DNA of 58,557 bases from an uncultured Alphaproteobacteria bacterium (GTDB taxonomy: Bacteria > Pseudomonadota > Alphaproteobacteria > HIMB59 > GCA-002718135): positions 1-58,557 of the forward strand of contig CACMKW010000007.1 in NCBI GenBank assembly GCA_902614395.1, given 5' to 3'. Below the pieces are notes generated by a model. It saw nothing but the letters and a program-made list of their open reading frames with translations. It was not told where the DNA came from and made no database searches. The translations under genes were made by a program, and so were the position numbers. Of the stretch, positions 50,361 through 58,343 are shown in pieces. Numbering within the stretch: position 1 is the stretch's first letter; every line of letters starts with the position of its first letter.

Positions 50361-51686
50361 TTAGAAGTAACCAGCGTCTTCCATAATTTCAGTTGCTTTT
50401 TTAGAAGCAGTAGCTAGCGCATCTTCAGGAGATTTGTCCCCAAGAATAGCTGCTTGAAGTTCTGGATATAGAGCGTTAGTAAATTCAATCCACTCAGGAA
50501 TTAGTGGTGGAGTGAATGCATCTTCTGCTAATGACATTTTAAAAGTTTCAAATACCATTAACATAAACTCATCACCTTCAGCTTTCTTTTCAGCAATGAT
50601 TGCATCCCAAATAGCTGGACGAGTTGGTGATAGTCCACCTCTTGCTTCAATCATTTGTGCTTTATTACTTGTTAAAGCCCATAAGAAAGATGCAGCTGCT
50701 TCTTTATCCGGACATGACTCTGTCATTGAGAAGGAGTGTGATCCTGACCAACCAGTTCTTAAACCACCAGAACCCATTGGAGCACGTACAAGTCCAATAT
50801 CTCCAGCAACTTTTGAGTTTTCTGGATCATTAAAGAAACCTGCCCATCCTGCCCAGTCAAGATTCATAGCAATTGTTCCACTTGCAAAACCTAATCCAGT
50901 GTCATCCCAAAGATAGTTTAAAACACCATCAGGAACTGCTTTTGCATTATACAAATCAATGAACCATTGAAGAGCTTCAACGCCTGCAGGAGAATTGAAT
51001 ATTGGACGGTAATCTTCGTCAAATAATGCTCCACCATTTGCAATTACTAGCTCATAGAAACGACCTGCTATTGCTTCTTCTTTACCAACATATTGAGTTC
51101 CGTAGAAATCAGGTGGGTTTGAGAAAAAGATAGCCTGATCCTTAACTTGATCCCAAGTTTCAGGCGGTGTTAAATCATAGCCATACTTTGCTTTAAAGTT
51201 AGCTTTGTTATCAGCATCTTCATATAAACTTTTTTGATAATACAAATTACTTACATCACTGTGTCTAGGCATTTGAACTAATCTTCCATTAACAGTAGAG
51301 TGCTCTAATATTAATGGAGTGTAGTCAGCTAAAACAGATGCAGGCATAATATTATTCAAGTCTGTGTAAATATCGCCATACTGAGACGCAAAACTTGTGT
51401 GGTTTGAAGCTACACAAAAATCTAAATTGCCTGAAGCAATATCTTTCTTAATCTCTTTATCTAATTCAAAGTGATTTTTTTGTGTTACGATTTCAATTTT
51501 TCCACCTGTGTTTTCTTCCCACCATGGAATTACTTCATTGTATAAGCCTTCGTATTGACCTCCGCCGATAAGTTTAACTCTTAGAGTTACACCAGAATAA
51601 TCTCCCCATAACTCAGTTTCTGCTTTTGCTGAAAATGAACCAAAGAAAGATACGGCAAGAATCAATGATAAAAATAATCTTAACAT
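50361..51686 (-). CDS. Sugar ABC transporter solute-binding protein (family 1, CUT1), fucose-region system
   Basis: Periplasmic receptor of 441 residues. Signal peptide MLRLFLSLILAVSFFGSFSA, with cleavage likely after AKA. The mature part has WGDYSGVTLRVKLIGGGQYEG, ITQKNHFELDKEI-like and LDFCVASNHTSFASQYGD early segments, TPPETWDQVKDQAIFF, and GLRTGWSGSHSFSMTESCPDKEAAASF. Two ATG codons are adjacent. The second (51686) has the better spacing to the SD GGAGG. It follows the Gfo/Idh/MocA gene by 80 bases. Position suggests L-fucose or a fucose-containing glycoside as ligand, by inference. Confidence 0.9.
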   Translation of the reverse strand: MLRLFLSLILAVSFFGSFSAKAETELWGDYSGVTLRVKLIGGGQYEGLYNEVIPWWEENTGGKIEIVTQKNHFELDKEIKKDIASGNLDFCVASNHTSFASQYGDIYTDLNNIMPASVLADYTPLILEHSTVNGRLVQMPRHSDVSNLYYQKSLYEDADNKANFKAKYGYDLTPPETWDQVKDQAIFFSNPPDFYGTQYVGKEEAIAGRFYELVIANGGALFDEDYRPIFNSPAGVEALQWFIDLYNAKAVPDGVLNYLWDDTGLGFASGTIAMNLDWAGWAGFFNDPENSKVAGDIGLVRAPMGSGGLRTGWSGSHSFSMTESCPDKEAAASFLWALTSNKAQMIEARGGLSPTRPAIWDAIIAEKKAEGDEFMLMVFETFKMSLAEDAFTPPLIPEWIEFTNALYPELQAAILGDKSPEDALATASKKATEIMEDAGYF

Positions 51687-51766
51687 CATTCCTCCATATT
51701 TGTTAATTTATGAGTGTATGATGCAATTATTTGAAAAAAATACAATAACTTTAGAAAAAAATTACA

Positions 51767-52852
51767 CTAATAGTGAACAATAGTCCCAGGTTGAGAATTA
51801 GACTCAAGACAAGCATAAACTAAAGCCATTGTATTATAAGCATTATCTACTGAATGAGTTAATTCAGCCTCTTCTCCTGACGCATATCTTTGTAAGCTGG
51901 ACATAGTACCTATAAATGCATCTGGAAACCAAGTGCCTACATTCTTTACTTTTATCCAATCAATGTCTTTCGTTGATATTTCAATTTCTTCTGGCTCTCC
52001 ATTTGGATAATTAAGAAGTAATCCAAATTTTATATATGCTGCCCCATCTAAACCCTCTACCCTAGCATATGCATGTGAATGTTTCATTCCATGTGAAGAA
52101 TTATCATGTGTATGATTTATAGATAAACAACATCTTACATCATCTTCATATTGTAGGATTATACTTGATCTTGCATCTGCAAGATTAGGAAGATTTGGAT
52201 GTTTTACTGATTTGCAATGTACACTTGTTGGATTACCAAGAACCGATCTTATCCAATCTAAGTAATGAATTGAATGCAGAGGTACTTCAACATTATCTAG
52301 TGTTTCTAAAAAAGGCCATAGATGCCAAGGCGTTCCAACACTTAAACTTATTTCTAGTTCAGTTAGCTTACCTAACATTTTTTTATCTATCGCTTCTTTT
52401 AAAGCAATCATCATAGGGCTGAATTTTAATTGAAGATTTACGCATGCAGTAATTTTTTTTTCATGAATGATATCCCTGATTTTTTTAGCCTCCTCCATAC
52501 TATTCCCCATTGGTTTTTGTAATTGACAAACGGAGTTAGCTGGGATCTTTTCAACTATACTCAAAAGTACTTGAGGAGGAACAGCAATATCAAATACTAC
52601 ATCTTTTTCTGCTAATGCTTCTTCTTCACTAGAGTAAATCTTTTCAATAGAATAATTTTCAGCACATTTTTTTGCTTTTTCTATATCGGGATCAAAAATA
52701 CCTTTAACAGTAAAGTTTGCCTTTTTATAAGCTGGCAAATGAGCGTCGCTTACTATTCCACCAGCACCAATGATTACAATTGGTTTTTTATTTTTTGGAA
52801 GCTCCCAAACAGTATTTAAATTTGCTATATCTTCTGTACTAATTTTTTCCAT
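51767..52852 (-). CDS. Gfo/Idh/MocA family oxidoreductase, copy 3
   Basis: NAD(P)-dependent dehydrogenase-like protein of 361 residues. Rossmann motif VIIGAGGIVSDAHLPAYKKA; the EKP motif reads LQKPMGNSMEEA, so its Glu is Gln while the catalytic-site Lys is kept. C-terminal parts include HSIHYLDWIRSVLG and SINHTHDNSSHGMKHSHAYARVEG, rich in His. It is only distantly related to the two paralogues at 11265 and 24244. It is first in the fucose-region import operon and divergent from the mutarotase gene. It is one candidate for the missing sugar 1-dehydrogenase, though the family is broad. Confidence 0.85.
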   Translation of the reverse strand: MEKISTEDIANLNTVWELPKNKKPIVIIGAGGIVSDAHLPAYKKANFTVKGIFDPDIEKAKKCAENYSIEKIYSSEEEALAEKDVVFDIAVPPQVLLSIVEKIPANSVCQLQKPMGNSMEEAKKIRDIIHEKKITACVNLQLKFSPMMIALKEAIDKKMLGKLTELEISLSVGTPWHLWPFLETLDNVEVPLHSIHYLDWIRSVLGNPTSVHCKSVKHPNLPNLADARSSIILQYEDDVRCCLSINHTHDNSSHGMKHSHAYARVEGLDGAAYIKFGLLLNYPNGEPEEIEISTKDIDWIKVKNVGTWFPDAFIGTMSSLQRYASGEEAELTHSVDNAYNTMALVYACLESNSQPGTIVHY

Positions 52853-52945
52853 AAAAATATTTTCTTAACTAAATTTTTTAAAAAAGCAATAATTCATACA
52901 GTAATAAAAATTAAGATCAGAAAAAATTATGAATAACTAATGATT

Positions 52946-52974
52946 TTGTTTCATTTCATTGTAAGTTCTATGTT
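52946..52974 (+). promoter_or_regulatory. Possible sigma-70-type promoter for the mutarotase operon
   Basis: In the 151-base divergent spacer 52853-53003, TTGTTT and TATGTT lie 17 bases apart about 30 bases upstream of the mutarotase start. The match to consensus is weak (three and four of six), and AT-rich DNA gives many such pairs, so this is only a candidate. The opposite-strand promoter for the Gfo/Idh/MocA gene must lie in the same spacer but cannot be named. Confidence 0.2.
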
Positions 52975-53003
52975 AAGTTAATTTGAAATATTAAGGAGGT
53001 TGT

Positions 53004-53333
53004 ATGGCTATACAAAGATATGGAATGGCTGTCAGGTTGAAAGATGAGAAAAGACAATATTATATCGACAATCATGCAAATGTTTGGCCTGAAGTTTTAG
53101 AAGAGTTAAAAAAAATTAATGTTCAAAATTATAGTATCTTCTTAAAAGAAGATTTTATGTTTGGATATCTGGAGTATACAGGTAATGATTTTGATGGTGA
53201 TATGGGAAAGATGCAACAAATACCAATTGTAGATAAATGGACGAAACTAATGATAGATTGCTTTAATCCTTTCCCAAATAATGATGACAATGAATCCTGG
53301 GTTATGATGGATCAAATTTTTTTTATGGAATAA
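53004..53333 (+). CDS. rhaM: L-rhamnose/L-fucose mutarotase family protein (RhaM-like)
   Basis: Interconverts alpha and beta anomers of a 6-deoxy sugar. The small protein (109 residues) has the RhaM pattern: RYGMAVRLKDEKRQYYIDNHANVWPEV (read in parts), NVQNYSIFLKEDFMFGYLEYTG, and QQIPIVDKWTKLMIDCFNP. The conserved His in the first segment is present. A strong SD (AAGGAGG, 4-base spacing) precedes the ATG. RhaM-fold proteins also occur in L-fucose loci, and the surrounding fuconate genes make L-fucose a better guess than rhamnose. Confidence 0.85.
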   Translation: MAIQRYGMAVRLKDEKRQYYIDNHANVWPEVLEELKKINVQNYSIFLKEDFMFGYLEYTGNDFDGDMGKMQQIPIVDKWTKLMIDCFNPFPNNDDNESWVMMDQIFFME

Positions 53334-53336
53334 TTG

Positions 53337-54299
53337 ATGACTGTTTTAGTTACAGGTGGTTTAGGATTTATTGGATCTAAGGTTGTTTTGCAATTACTAA
53401 AAAAAGATATTGATGTTTTAGTGACTGATCTAGATATTGTAAAAAATAAAGACAAACTTGAAAGTAACATATTAAAAATTGGGAAAAATAAAGACAAAGT
53501 AAAATATCAAAAATTAGATATTACCAATTATAAAGAAATTGAAAATATTTTTCAAAATAACAAAATAGATTCAGTTATTAATTTAGCGTATGGAATAGGA
53601 ACTATATGCGAAGAAAATCCATTGCTTGCAAGTAAAATCAATATTGTAGGTACTACTTCAATATTTGAAATGATTGTAAAGTATAAAATTAGACGATTAG
53701 TATTTGCAAGTAGCGAAACCGTTTATGGTGCTCATCAAGAATTCTTTGGAAACAGAGCTGTAACAGAAGAAGATTACTCAGGTATTAATAATCACTTTTA
53801 TACATATGGTGTGATGAAACTTCTTAATGAGTTTATGGCTGAAAAATATATCAAAAAACATGGATGTAGTATTGCCTATACTAGGCCATCAGTCGTATTT
53901 GGTTATGGAAGACAGAATACTGCAATAAACTGGGCCGAAGATTTTGCAGCTAAACCTGCTTTGGGACAAGTAGCTCATTTACCATTTTCAAAAAAAAATA
54001 GAGACAATTGGATTTATGTAGATGATTGTGCTGAACAACTTGTTCGTTTAGCATTAAAAGAAACCTTAAATTATTCTTGCTTTAATACAGGGGCGGAAAC
54101 TTTAGATGGTAGTCAATTAGAAGCAACTGTTAAAAAAATAATTCCAGATGCAGAAATCTTTTTTGATGAAAATGTAAAATCAACACCATTAATTGATGAT
54201 CAAAATGATGAAAGAATTCGAAAAGAAATAAATTTTAATCCAAGATCCTTTGAAGAAGGTGTTAAATGTCTTATACAAGATGTAAGAGAAAGTAATTGA
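53337..54299 (+). CDS. NAD-dependent epimerase/dehydratase (extended SDR) family protein
   Basis: Extended short-chain dehydrogenase of 320 residues: NAD motif TGGLGFIGSKVV, ASSETVYGAHQEFFG, active-site YTYGVMKLLNEF (Tyr-x3-Lys) and RPSVVFGYGRQN with DNWIYVDDCAEQLV. Start taken at ATG 53337; a TTG one codon upstream follows the mutarotase stop directly. It is tightly linked to the mutarotase (3 bases) and to the MetE-like gene (3 bases). Within an otherwise complete L-fucose pathway it is a candidate sugar dehydrogenase or epimerase acting on the free sugar. Confidence 0.85.
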   Translation: MTVLVTGGLGFIGSKVVLQLLKKDIDVLVTDLDIVKNKDKLESNILKIGKNKDKVKYQKLDITNYKEIENIFQNNKIDSVINLAYGIGTICEENPLLASKINIVGTTSIFEMIVKYKIRRLVFASSETVYGAHQEFFGNRAVTEEDYSGINNHFYTYGVMKLLNEFMAEKYIKKHGCSIAYTRPSVVFGYGRQNTAINWAEDFAAKPALGQVAHLPFSKKNRDNWIYVDDCAEQLVRLALKETLNYSCFNTGAETLDGSQLEATVKKIIPDAEIFFDENVKSTPLIDDQNDERIRKEINFNPRSFEEGVKCLIQDVRESN

Positions 54300-54302
54300 T
54301 AT

Positions 54303-55331
54303 ATGAGCTACACAACAACAGTCACAGGTAGTTATCCAAGGAAAGAAGTACAAAAAGATACACTTCGTAAACCAAGTGTTTCTGAAGAAGAGTCTTTTGA
54401 AATGATTAAATGGGCAGTTAAAGAACAGTCTGATCTTGGACTTGATATTATCACAGATGGTGAAGGATACAGAGAAAATATGTATTGGTTCTATCAATTA
54501 CGTTTGGATGGGGTGGATGCTATAAATAAAATTCGTAAAGATTTCACACTTGGTGGTTCAATGAAAGGTGTGGATTTAAGTAAGACCCATGGAACAAAAG
54601 GGTTTGGAATAGAGTGCGCAGTTGTAAAAGATGAAATTAAAAATCTTAAAACTGGTTTGGCCAAAAAATGGAGGGTAGCGAGAGATAGTACTCCTACTAA
54701 CGTAAGAGTGAAACAAACAATAACTGGTCCTCATATGTTAGCAAGATTTAGTGTTAATAAAAGACCTGATCTCTATCCTGATGACATTGCTTTAGCAAAA
54801 GCTTATGCGAATGCTTTAACCGTAGAACTAGAAGAAATCGTAAATGAAGGATGTGATTATGTTCAATTTGATGAACCGGTTTGGACAGAAAATGTATATG
54901 AAACAAAATGGGCTGCTGAAATACTAAATGGAATTATTGAAAAATTTCCAAATGTAGATTTTAATCTTCATGTGTGTGGTGGTAATGCTCACAGAAAAAG
55001 AGGTTTTTTTGGAAAATACACTGATATGATTGAAGCGTTTAAAATTTTAAAAGTTGATGAAATACATCTAGAGCACTGCAGCTTACACTATAAAATGTTG
55101 GATGTATTTAACGATTGGAATTTTGATGGAAAAGTATCTCTTGGGGTAATTGATCAAAGAATTGACAAAACAGAAACTGAGGAAGATATTATAAAAGCTA
55201 TTAAACCTGCCCTAGAATATTTTCCTAAAGAAAAAATTTTATTAACAAGTGAGTGCGGATTTGGTCATGTACCAATAGATATAGTAAAAAATAAAATAAA
55301 AATATTAGTTGCTACAGCAAAAAAACTGTAA
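54303..55331 (+). CDS. Cobalamin-independent methionine synthase II (MetE C-terminal domain-like) family protein
   Basis: TIM-barrel methyltransferase of 342 residues equivalent to the catalytic half of MetE. Start TTTVTGSYPRKE is typical of the family. The zinc site is readable as FNLHVCGGNAH (His and Cys), HLEHCSLHY (Glu) and LTSECGFGH (Cys). EIVNEGCDYVQFDEP supplies the Asp/Glu that would bind the substrate amine. It lacks the N-terminal folate-binding half, so it is not standard MetE. It is the third gene of the mutarotase-SDR operon. Genes of this type are found in methyl-group salvage and in unknown catabolic roles. Confidence 0.87.
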   Translation: MSYTTTVTGSYPRKEVQKDTLRKPSVSEEESFEMIKWAVKEQSDLGLDIITDGEGYRENMYWFYQLRLDGVDAINKIRKDFTLGGSMKGVDLSKTHGTKGFGIECAVVKDEIKNLKTGLAKKWRVARDSTPTNVRVKQTITGPHMLARFSVNKRPDLYPDDIALAKAYANALTVELEEIVNEGCDYVQFDEPVWTENVYETKWAAEILNGIIEKFPNVDFNLHVCGGNAHRKRGFFGKYTDMIEAFKILKVDEIHLEHCSLHYKMLDVFNDWNFDGKVSLGVIDQRIDKTETEEDIIKAIKPALEYFPKEKILLTSECGFGHVPIDIVKNKIKILVATAKKL

Positions 55332-56174
55332 TTATATCTTATAAATTCTTTCAGCATTAGAACTTGCAATTTTCTTTGCCTCATCGTCTGAAAGGTTACC
55401 TAGAATAGTATGTGTAACTTTAATCCACTCTTGAATGCCTTTACCAGCATTAACTACTGGATAATCACTTCCCCAAACCATTCTATCTGGACCAAAACAT
55501 TCTAAAGAATGATCAACATATGGCTTTATTGTTTCATAAGAGGAAGTGCCAGGTGCACAATAGGCCATTAAACCTGATAATTTACAAGTAACATTAGGAA
55601 GTTCAGAAAGTGATTTAATATCCTTACCCCATTCATCAATCTCTCCAGATGCAATAGGTGGAACCCCACAATGATTTAATACTAAGTCCATTTGATCACA
55701 ATCTTTTGCAAATTCTTTAGCAATTTTTAGCTGTGTTGGCAGAAAACAAATATCAAAAGGTTTTCCAGCTAACCCAATTTTTTTTACATTATTTCTTAAT
55801 ACTGTATTTTGTGAAAATTCATCAGGCATAACGTGGAAGATTCTTCTGTATCCAACTACATTCATATCAATAGTTTCTTCCAACCATTGATCAAAACCAT
55901 TTTCCTCTTCTGGTCTTATTGAAACTATTAAACCCTTTATATTACTACTAGGCTGATCCATTATAGATTTTATAAATTTTGTTTCTTTTTTATAATCAGA
56001 GTCATCTACTCCTGTTTCCATGAATAATGTACCTTTAATCTCATAGTCTTTCGTAAGATCTTTATAATCTTCTAAAGTGAAATTACCTTTATCAATTGGT
56101 GGAAATTCATTTGCCCAACTATAGCCAACTTGATCACGATACATTAGGTGCTGATGCGTATCAATTAATTCCAT
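55332..56174 (-). CDS. Amidohydrolase family protein (probable L-fuconolactonase)
   Basis: TIM-barrel hydrolase of the amidohydrolase-2 type, 280 residues. The N-terminal metal motif is IDTHQHLMYRDQVGYSW, and further features are VGYRRIFHVMPDE, LVLNHCGVPP, VTCKLSGLMAYC and the catalytic Asp in MVWGSDYPVVNAG. This set is typical of sugar-lactonases of COG3618, which includes L-fuconolactonase and rhamnonolactonase. With L-fuconate dehydratase in the same region, hydrolysis of L-fuconolactone is the best role. It faces the MetE-like gene tail to tail with no spacer. Confidence 0.87.
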   Translation of the reverse strand: MELIDTHQHLMYRDQVGYSWANEFPPIDKGNFTLEDYKDLTKDYEIKGTLFMETGVDDSDYKKETKFIKSIMDQPSSNIKGLIVSIRPEEENGFDQWLEETIDMNVVGYRRIFHVMPDEFSQNTVLRNNVKKIGLAGKPFDICFLPTQLKIAKEFAKDCDQMDLVLNHCGVPPIASGEIDEWGKDIKSLSELPNVTCKLSGLMAYCAPGTSSYETIKPYVDHSLECFGPDRMVWGSDYPVVNAGKGIQEWIKVTHTILGNLSDDEAKKIASSNAERIYKI

Positions 56175-56212
56175 AAGATAAGCATAACATATTTAAAATG
56201 TTTGTGAATATT

Positions 56213-58297
56213 TTATTCTATATCTTTAACGTAAATTTTCTCAAATTTATTTTCATTTACTCTCATTGAATGAATTTTTTTGTAAGCTTTTTCTAAATTT
56301 AAAGTATAATTTTTTGGATCAAAATACTTATTTGAATCCCTATACTTCACTATTTTATTTTTTATTGCTTTTAGCTTATTAGGGTTTTCTGCTAGTTCTA
56401 AAGCTTTGATATAATACTCATCTTTATTTTTTGAAATCAATTCATCTAAATCAAAAAATTTTAATAAACTTCCACAGACTCTTGATGAAAAACTATTACC
56501 TGGCTTAGTAATTATTGGTAATCCAGTCCATAATGCGTCTACTGCAGTTGTGTGGGCGTTATAGTTAAAGGTATCTAAAAAGAGATCAGCTATAGAATGT
56601 CTTGATAAATGATCTTCAAAAATTGTTTTTTTTATAAACACTATTCTATCATCATTAATTTTGAATTTCTGCGCTTCAAAATACAAATTTTTTTTCATTT
56701 CGTTATTTGTTTCCAAAAGCAATAATATTGAGTTATCAATTTTTTGAAGTAGCTTCATCCAAATTTCAAACTCTTCCGAAGTTATTTTGTAGGAGTTATT
56801 AAAATTACAGAAGACAAATGAATTTTCTGAAATTTTTAATTCCTTTCTAGTAAATTTTTTCTTTCCAATTATTCTATTATTATCTCTTGGAAAATAACTT
56901 CCCGGTAAATATATAATATTTTCAGTATAAAATTTTTCTTGAATTTCAGGAATAACATATTCATCTGCTACTATGTAATCAATACCTTCCTGTCCAGTTG
57001 TTCCTTGATAGCCAAGAAAATTTACCTGAATTGGAGCAATCTTTTTACTAAAAATACTACTTCTTGCATTAACGGTTAAGCCTGCTCTATAAATTGCAAT
57101 ATCAATTTTATTTTCTAAAGATAAATTCAAAATTTCTTCATCATCAAGATCATTGACATAAAAAAATTTATTGAAATTCTTTTTTATCCTGTGATGTGTT
57201 TCGTCTTTTTTTATCTCACCATAATAAAATCCAATTATTTCAAATTCATCTTTATTGTGATTTTTGAATATACCTTCCATATTTATCATACCTGCATGTT
57301 GATGAAAATCTGCTGCATAATAACCAATTCTTAATTTTTTATTCAAGTAAGAATTATGATTTTCATTTTTTAATTTAAATTTACTAGAAAATTTTTTTGC
57401 TCTTAAATAATGGTTATTAATATTATCTTCCATAGATAAACAAAACCATGGAGACACAAATTCATCAGAATTTATTGTTTTAATTAAAAATGATTTTATA
57501 TCTTTTTCATCAGACCAATCACAAGAAAGCCTTTTAATAAAATATTTTTGAACTGCTGCACTTAAAAGATTTTTATCCAATTTAAATGCTTTATCAAAGC
57601 AATATAGAGCTTGCTTGTAATCTTTTATTTGAAAATATAATGCGCCTAGATTGTTATAGGCTTTTGAATAATCTGGATTTAAATCAATAGCTTTTTTCAA
57701 ATAATTAAATGCAAGTTCATAATTATTATTATCAATATAAAGTAAACCAATATTGTTTAATGCTTTAATATGAGTTGGGTTTATTTCTAGGGTTTTAAGA
57801 AAAAAATTTATCGCCTCTTTATTATTACCTTTTTTTGAAAGTGTAATTGCCATATTGTAATGTATTTTATCAATCTTTTTATTGAGTTTAATAGCATGTT
57901 TATAATTTTTTAATGACTCATCATATTCCCCTTTATTAAAATTAATAATTCCTAAATTGAAATAAGCATCATAATTTTTATCATCTAAAATTATCGATTT
58001 CTGTAACGTATCAATTGCTTCATCATAAAGATTAATAACTAGGAGACTTTTGGCAAGATTATTTAATATTTCTGTATTGTTATGATCTATTGCTAATGCC
58101 TTTTTATAAAATATGACTGCATTTTCATGATCATTTTTACCTGCATACGAGGCACCTATCAAATTTGGTATTACAGATAAGTTATTTATTTCTTTATATA
58201 AATCACTTGCATCTTTTATAACCTCATCAAATAAATTTTGGTTAAAAGATGTAATAAGGTTTAATATTTTTTTTTCTAATTCTAAATTAATAGACAT
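56213..58297 (-). CDS. TPR-repeat protein with O-GlcNAc-transferase (GT41)-like C-terminal domain
   Basis: A 694-residue protein in two parts. Residues 1-260 hold about seven TPR repeats (for example AVIFYKKALAIDHNNTEILNNLAK, EAINFFLKTLEINPTHIKALNNIG, each seen in part). Residues 315-690 match GT41/SPINDLY-type catalytic motifs: RIGYYAADFHQHAG, QVNFLGYQGTTGQEGIDYIVAD, FCNFNNSYKITSEEFEIW and DTFNYNAHTTAVDALWTGLP with PIITKPGNSFSSRV. It likely glycosylates proteins or surface glycans using a UDP-sugar. The galE gene directly upstream, on the opposite strand, would supply such a donor. Soluble; no signal peptide. Confidence 0.88.
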   Translation of the reverse strand: MSINLELEKKILNLITSFNQNLFDEVIKDASDLYKEINNLSVIPNLIGASYAGKNDHENAVIFYKKALAIDHNNTEILNNLAKSLLVINLYDEAIDTLQKSIILDDKNYDAYFNLGIINFNKGEYDESLKNYKHAIKLNKKIDKIHYNMAITLSKKGNNKEAINFFLKTLEINPTHIKALNNIGLLYIDNNNYELAFNYLKKAIDLNPDYSKAYNNLGALYFQIKDYKQALYCFDKAFKLDKNLLSAAVQKYFIKRLSCDWSDEKDIKSFLIKTINSDEFVSPWFCLSMEDNINNHYLRAKKFSSKFKLKNENHNSYLNKKLRIGYYAADFHQHAGMINMEGIFKNHNKDEFEIIGFYYGEIKKDETHHRIKKNFNKFFYVNDLDDEEILNLSLENKIDIAIYRAGLTVNARSSIFSKKIAPIQVNFLGYQGTTGQEGIDYIVADEYVIPEIQEKFYTENIIYLPGSYFPRDNNRIIGKKKFTRKELKISENSFVFCNFNNSYKITSEEFEIWMKLLQKIDNSILLLLETNNEMKKNLYFEAQKFKINDDRIVFIKKTIFEDHLSRHSIADLFLDTFNYNAHTTAVDALWTGLPIITKPGNSFSSRVCGSLLKFFDLDELISKNKDEYYIKALELAENPNKLKAIKNKIVKYRDSNKYFDPKNYTLNLEKAYKKIHSMRVNENKFEKIYVKDIE

Positions 58298-58343
58298 AAA
58301 TTATACTAATTTATTTTAAATTACTTTATTAAGAAATAAAATA

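Noticed and set aside
50512-50916. Forward frame of 134 codons opposite the SBP gene
   Set aside because: Antisense shadow of a well-supported solute-binding protein; no family features.
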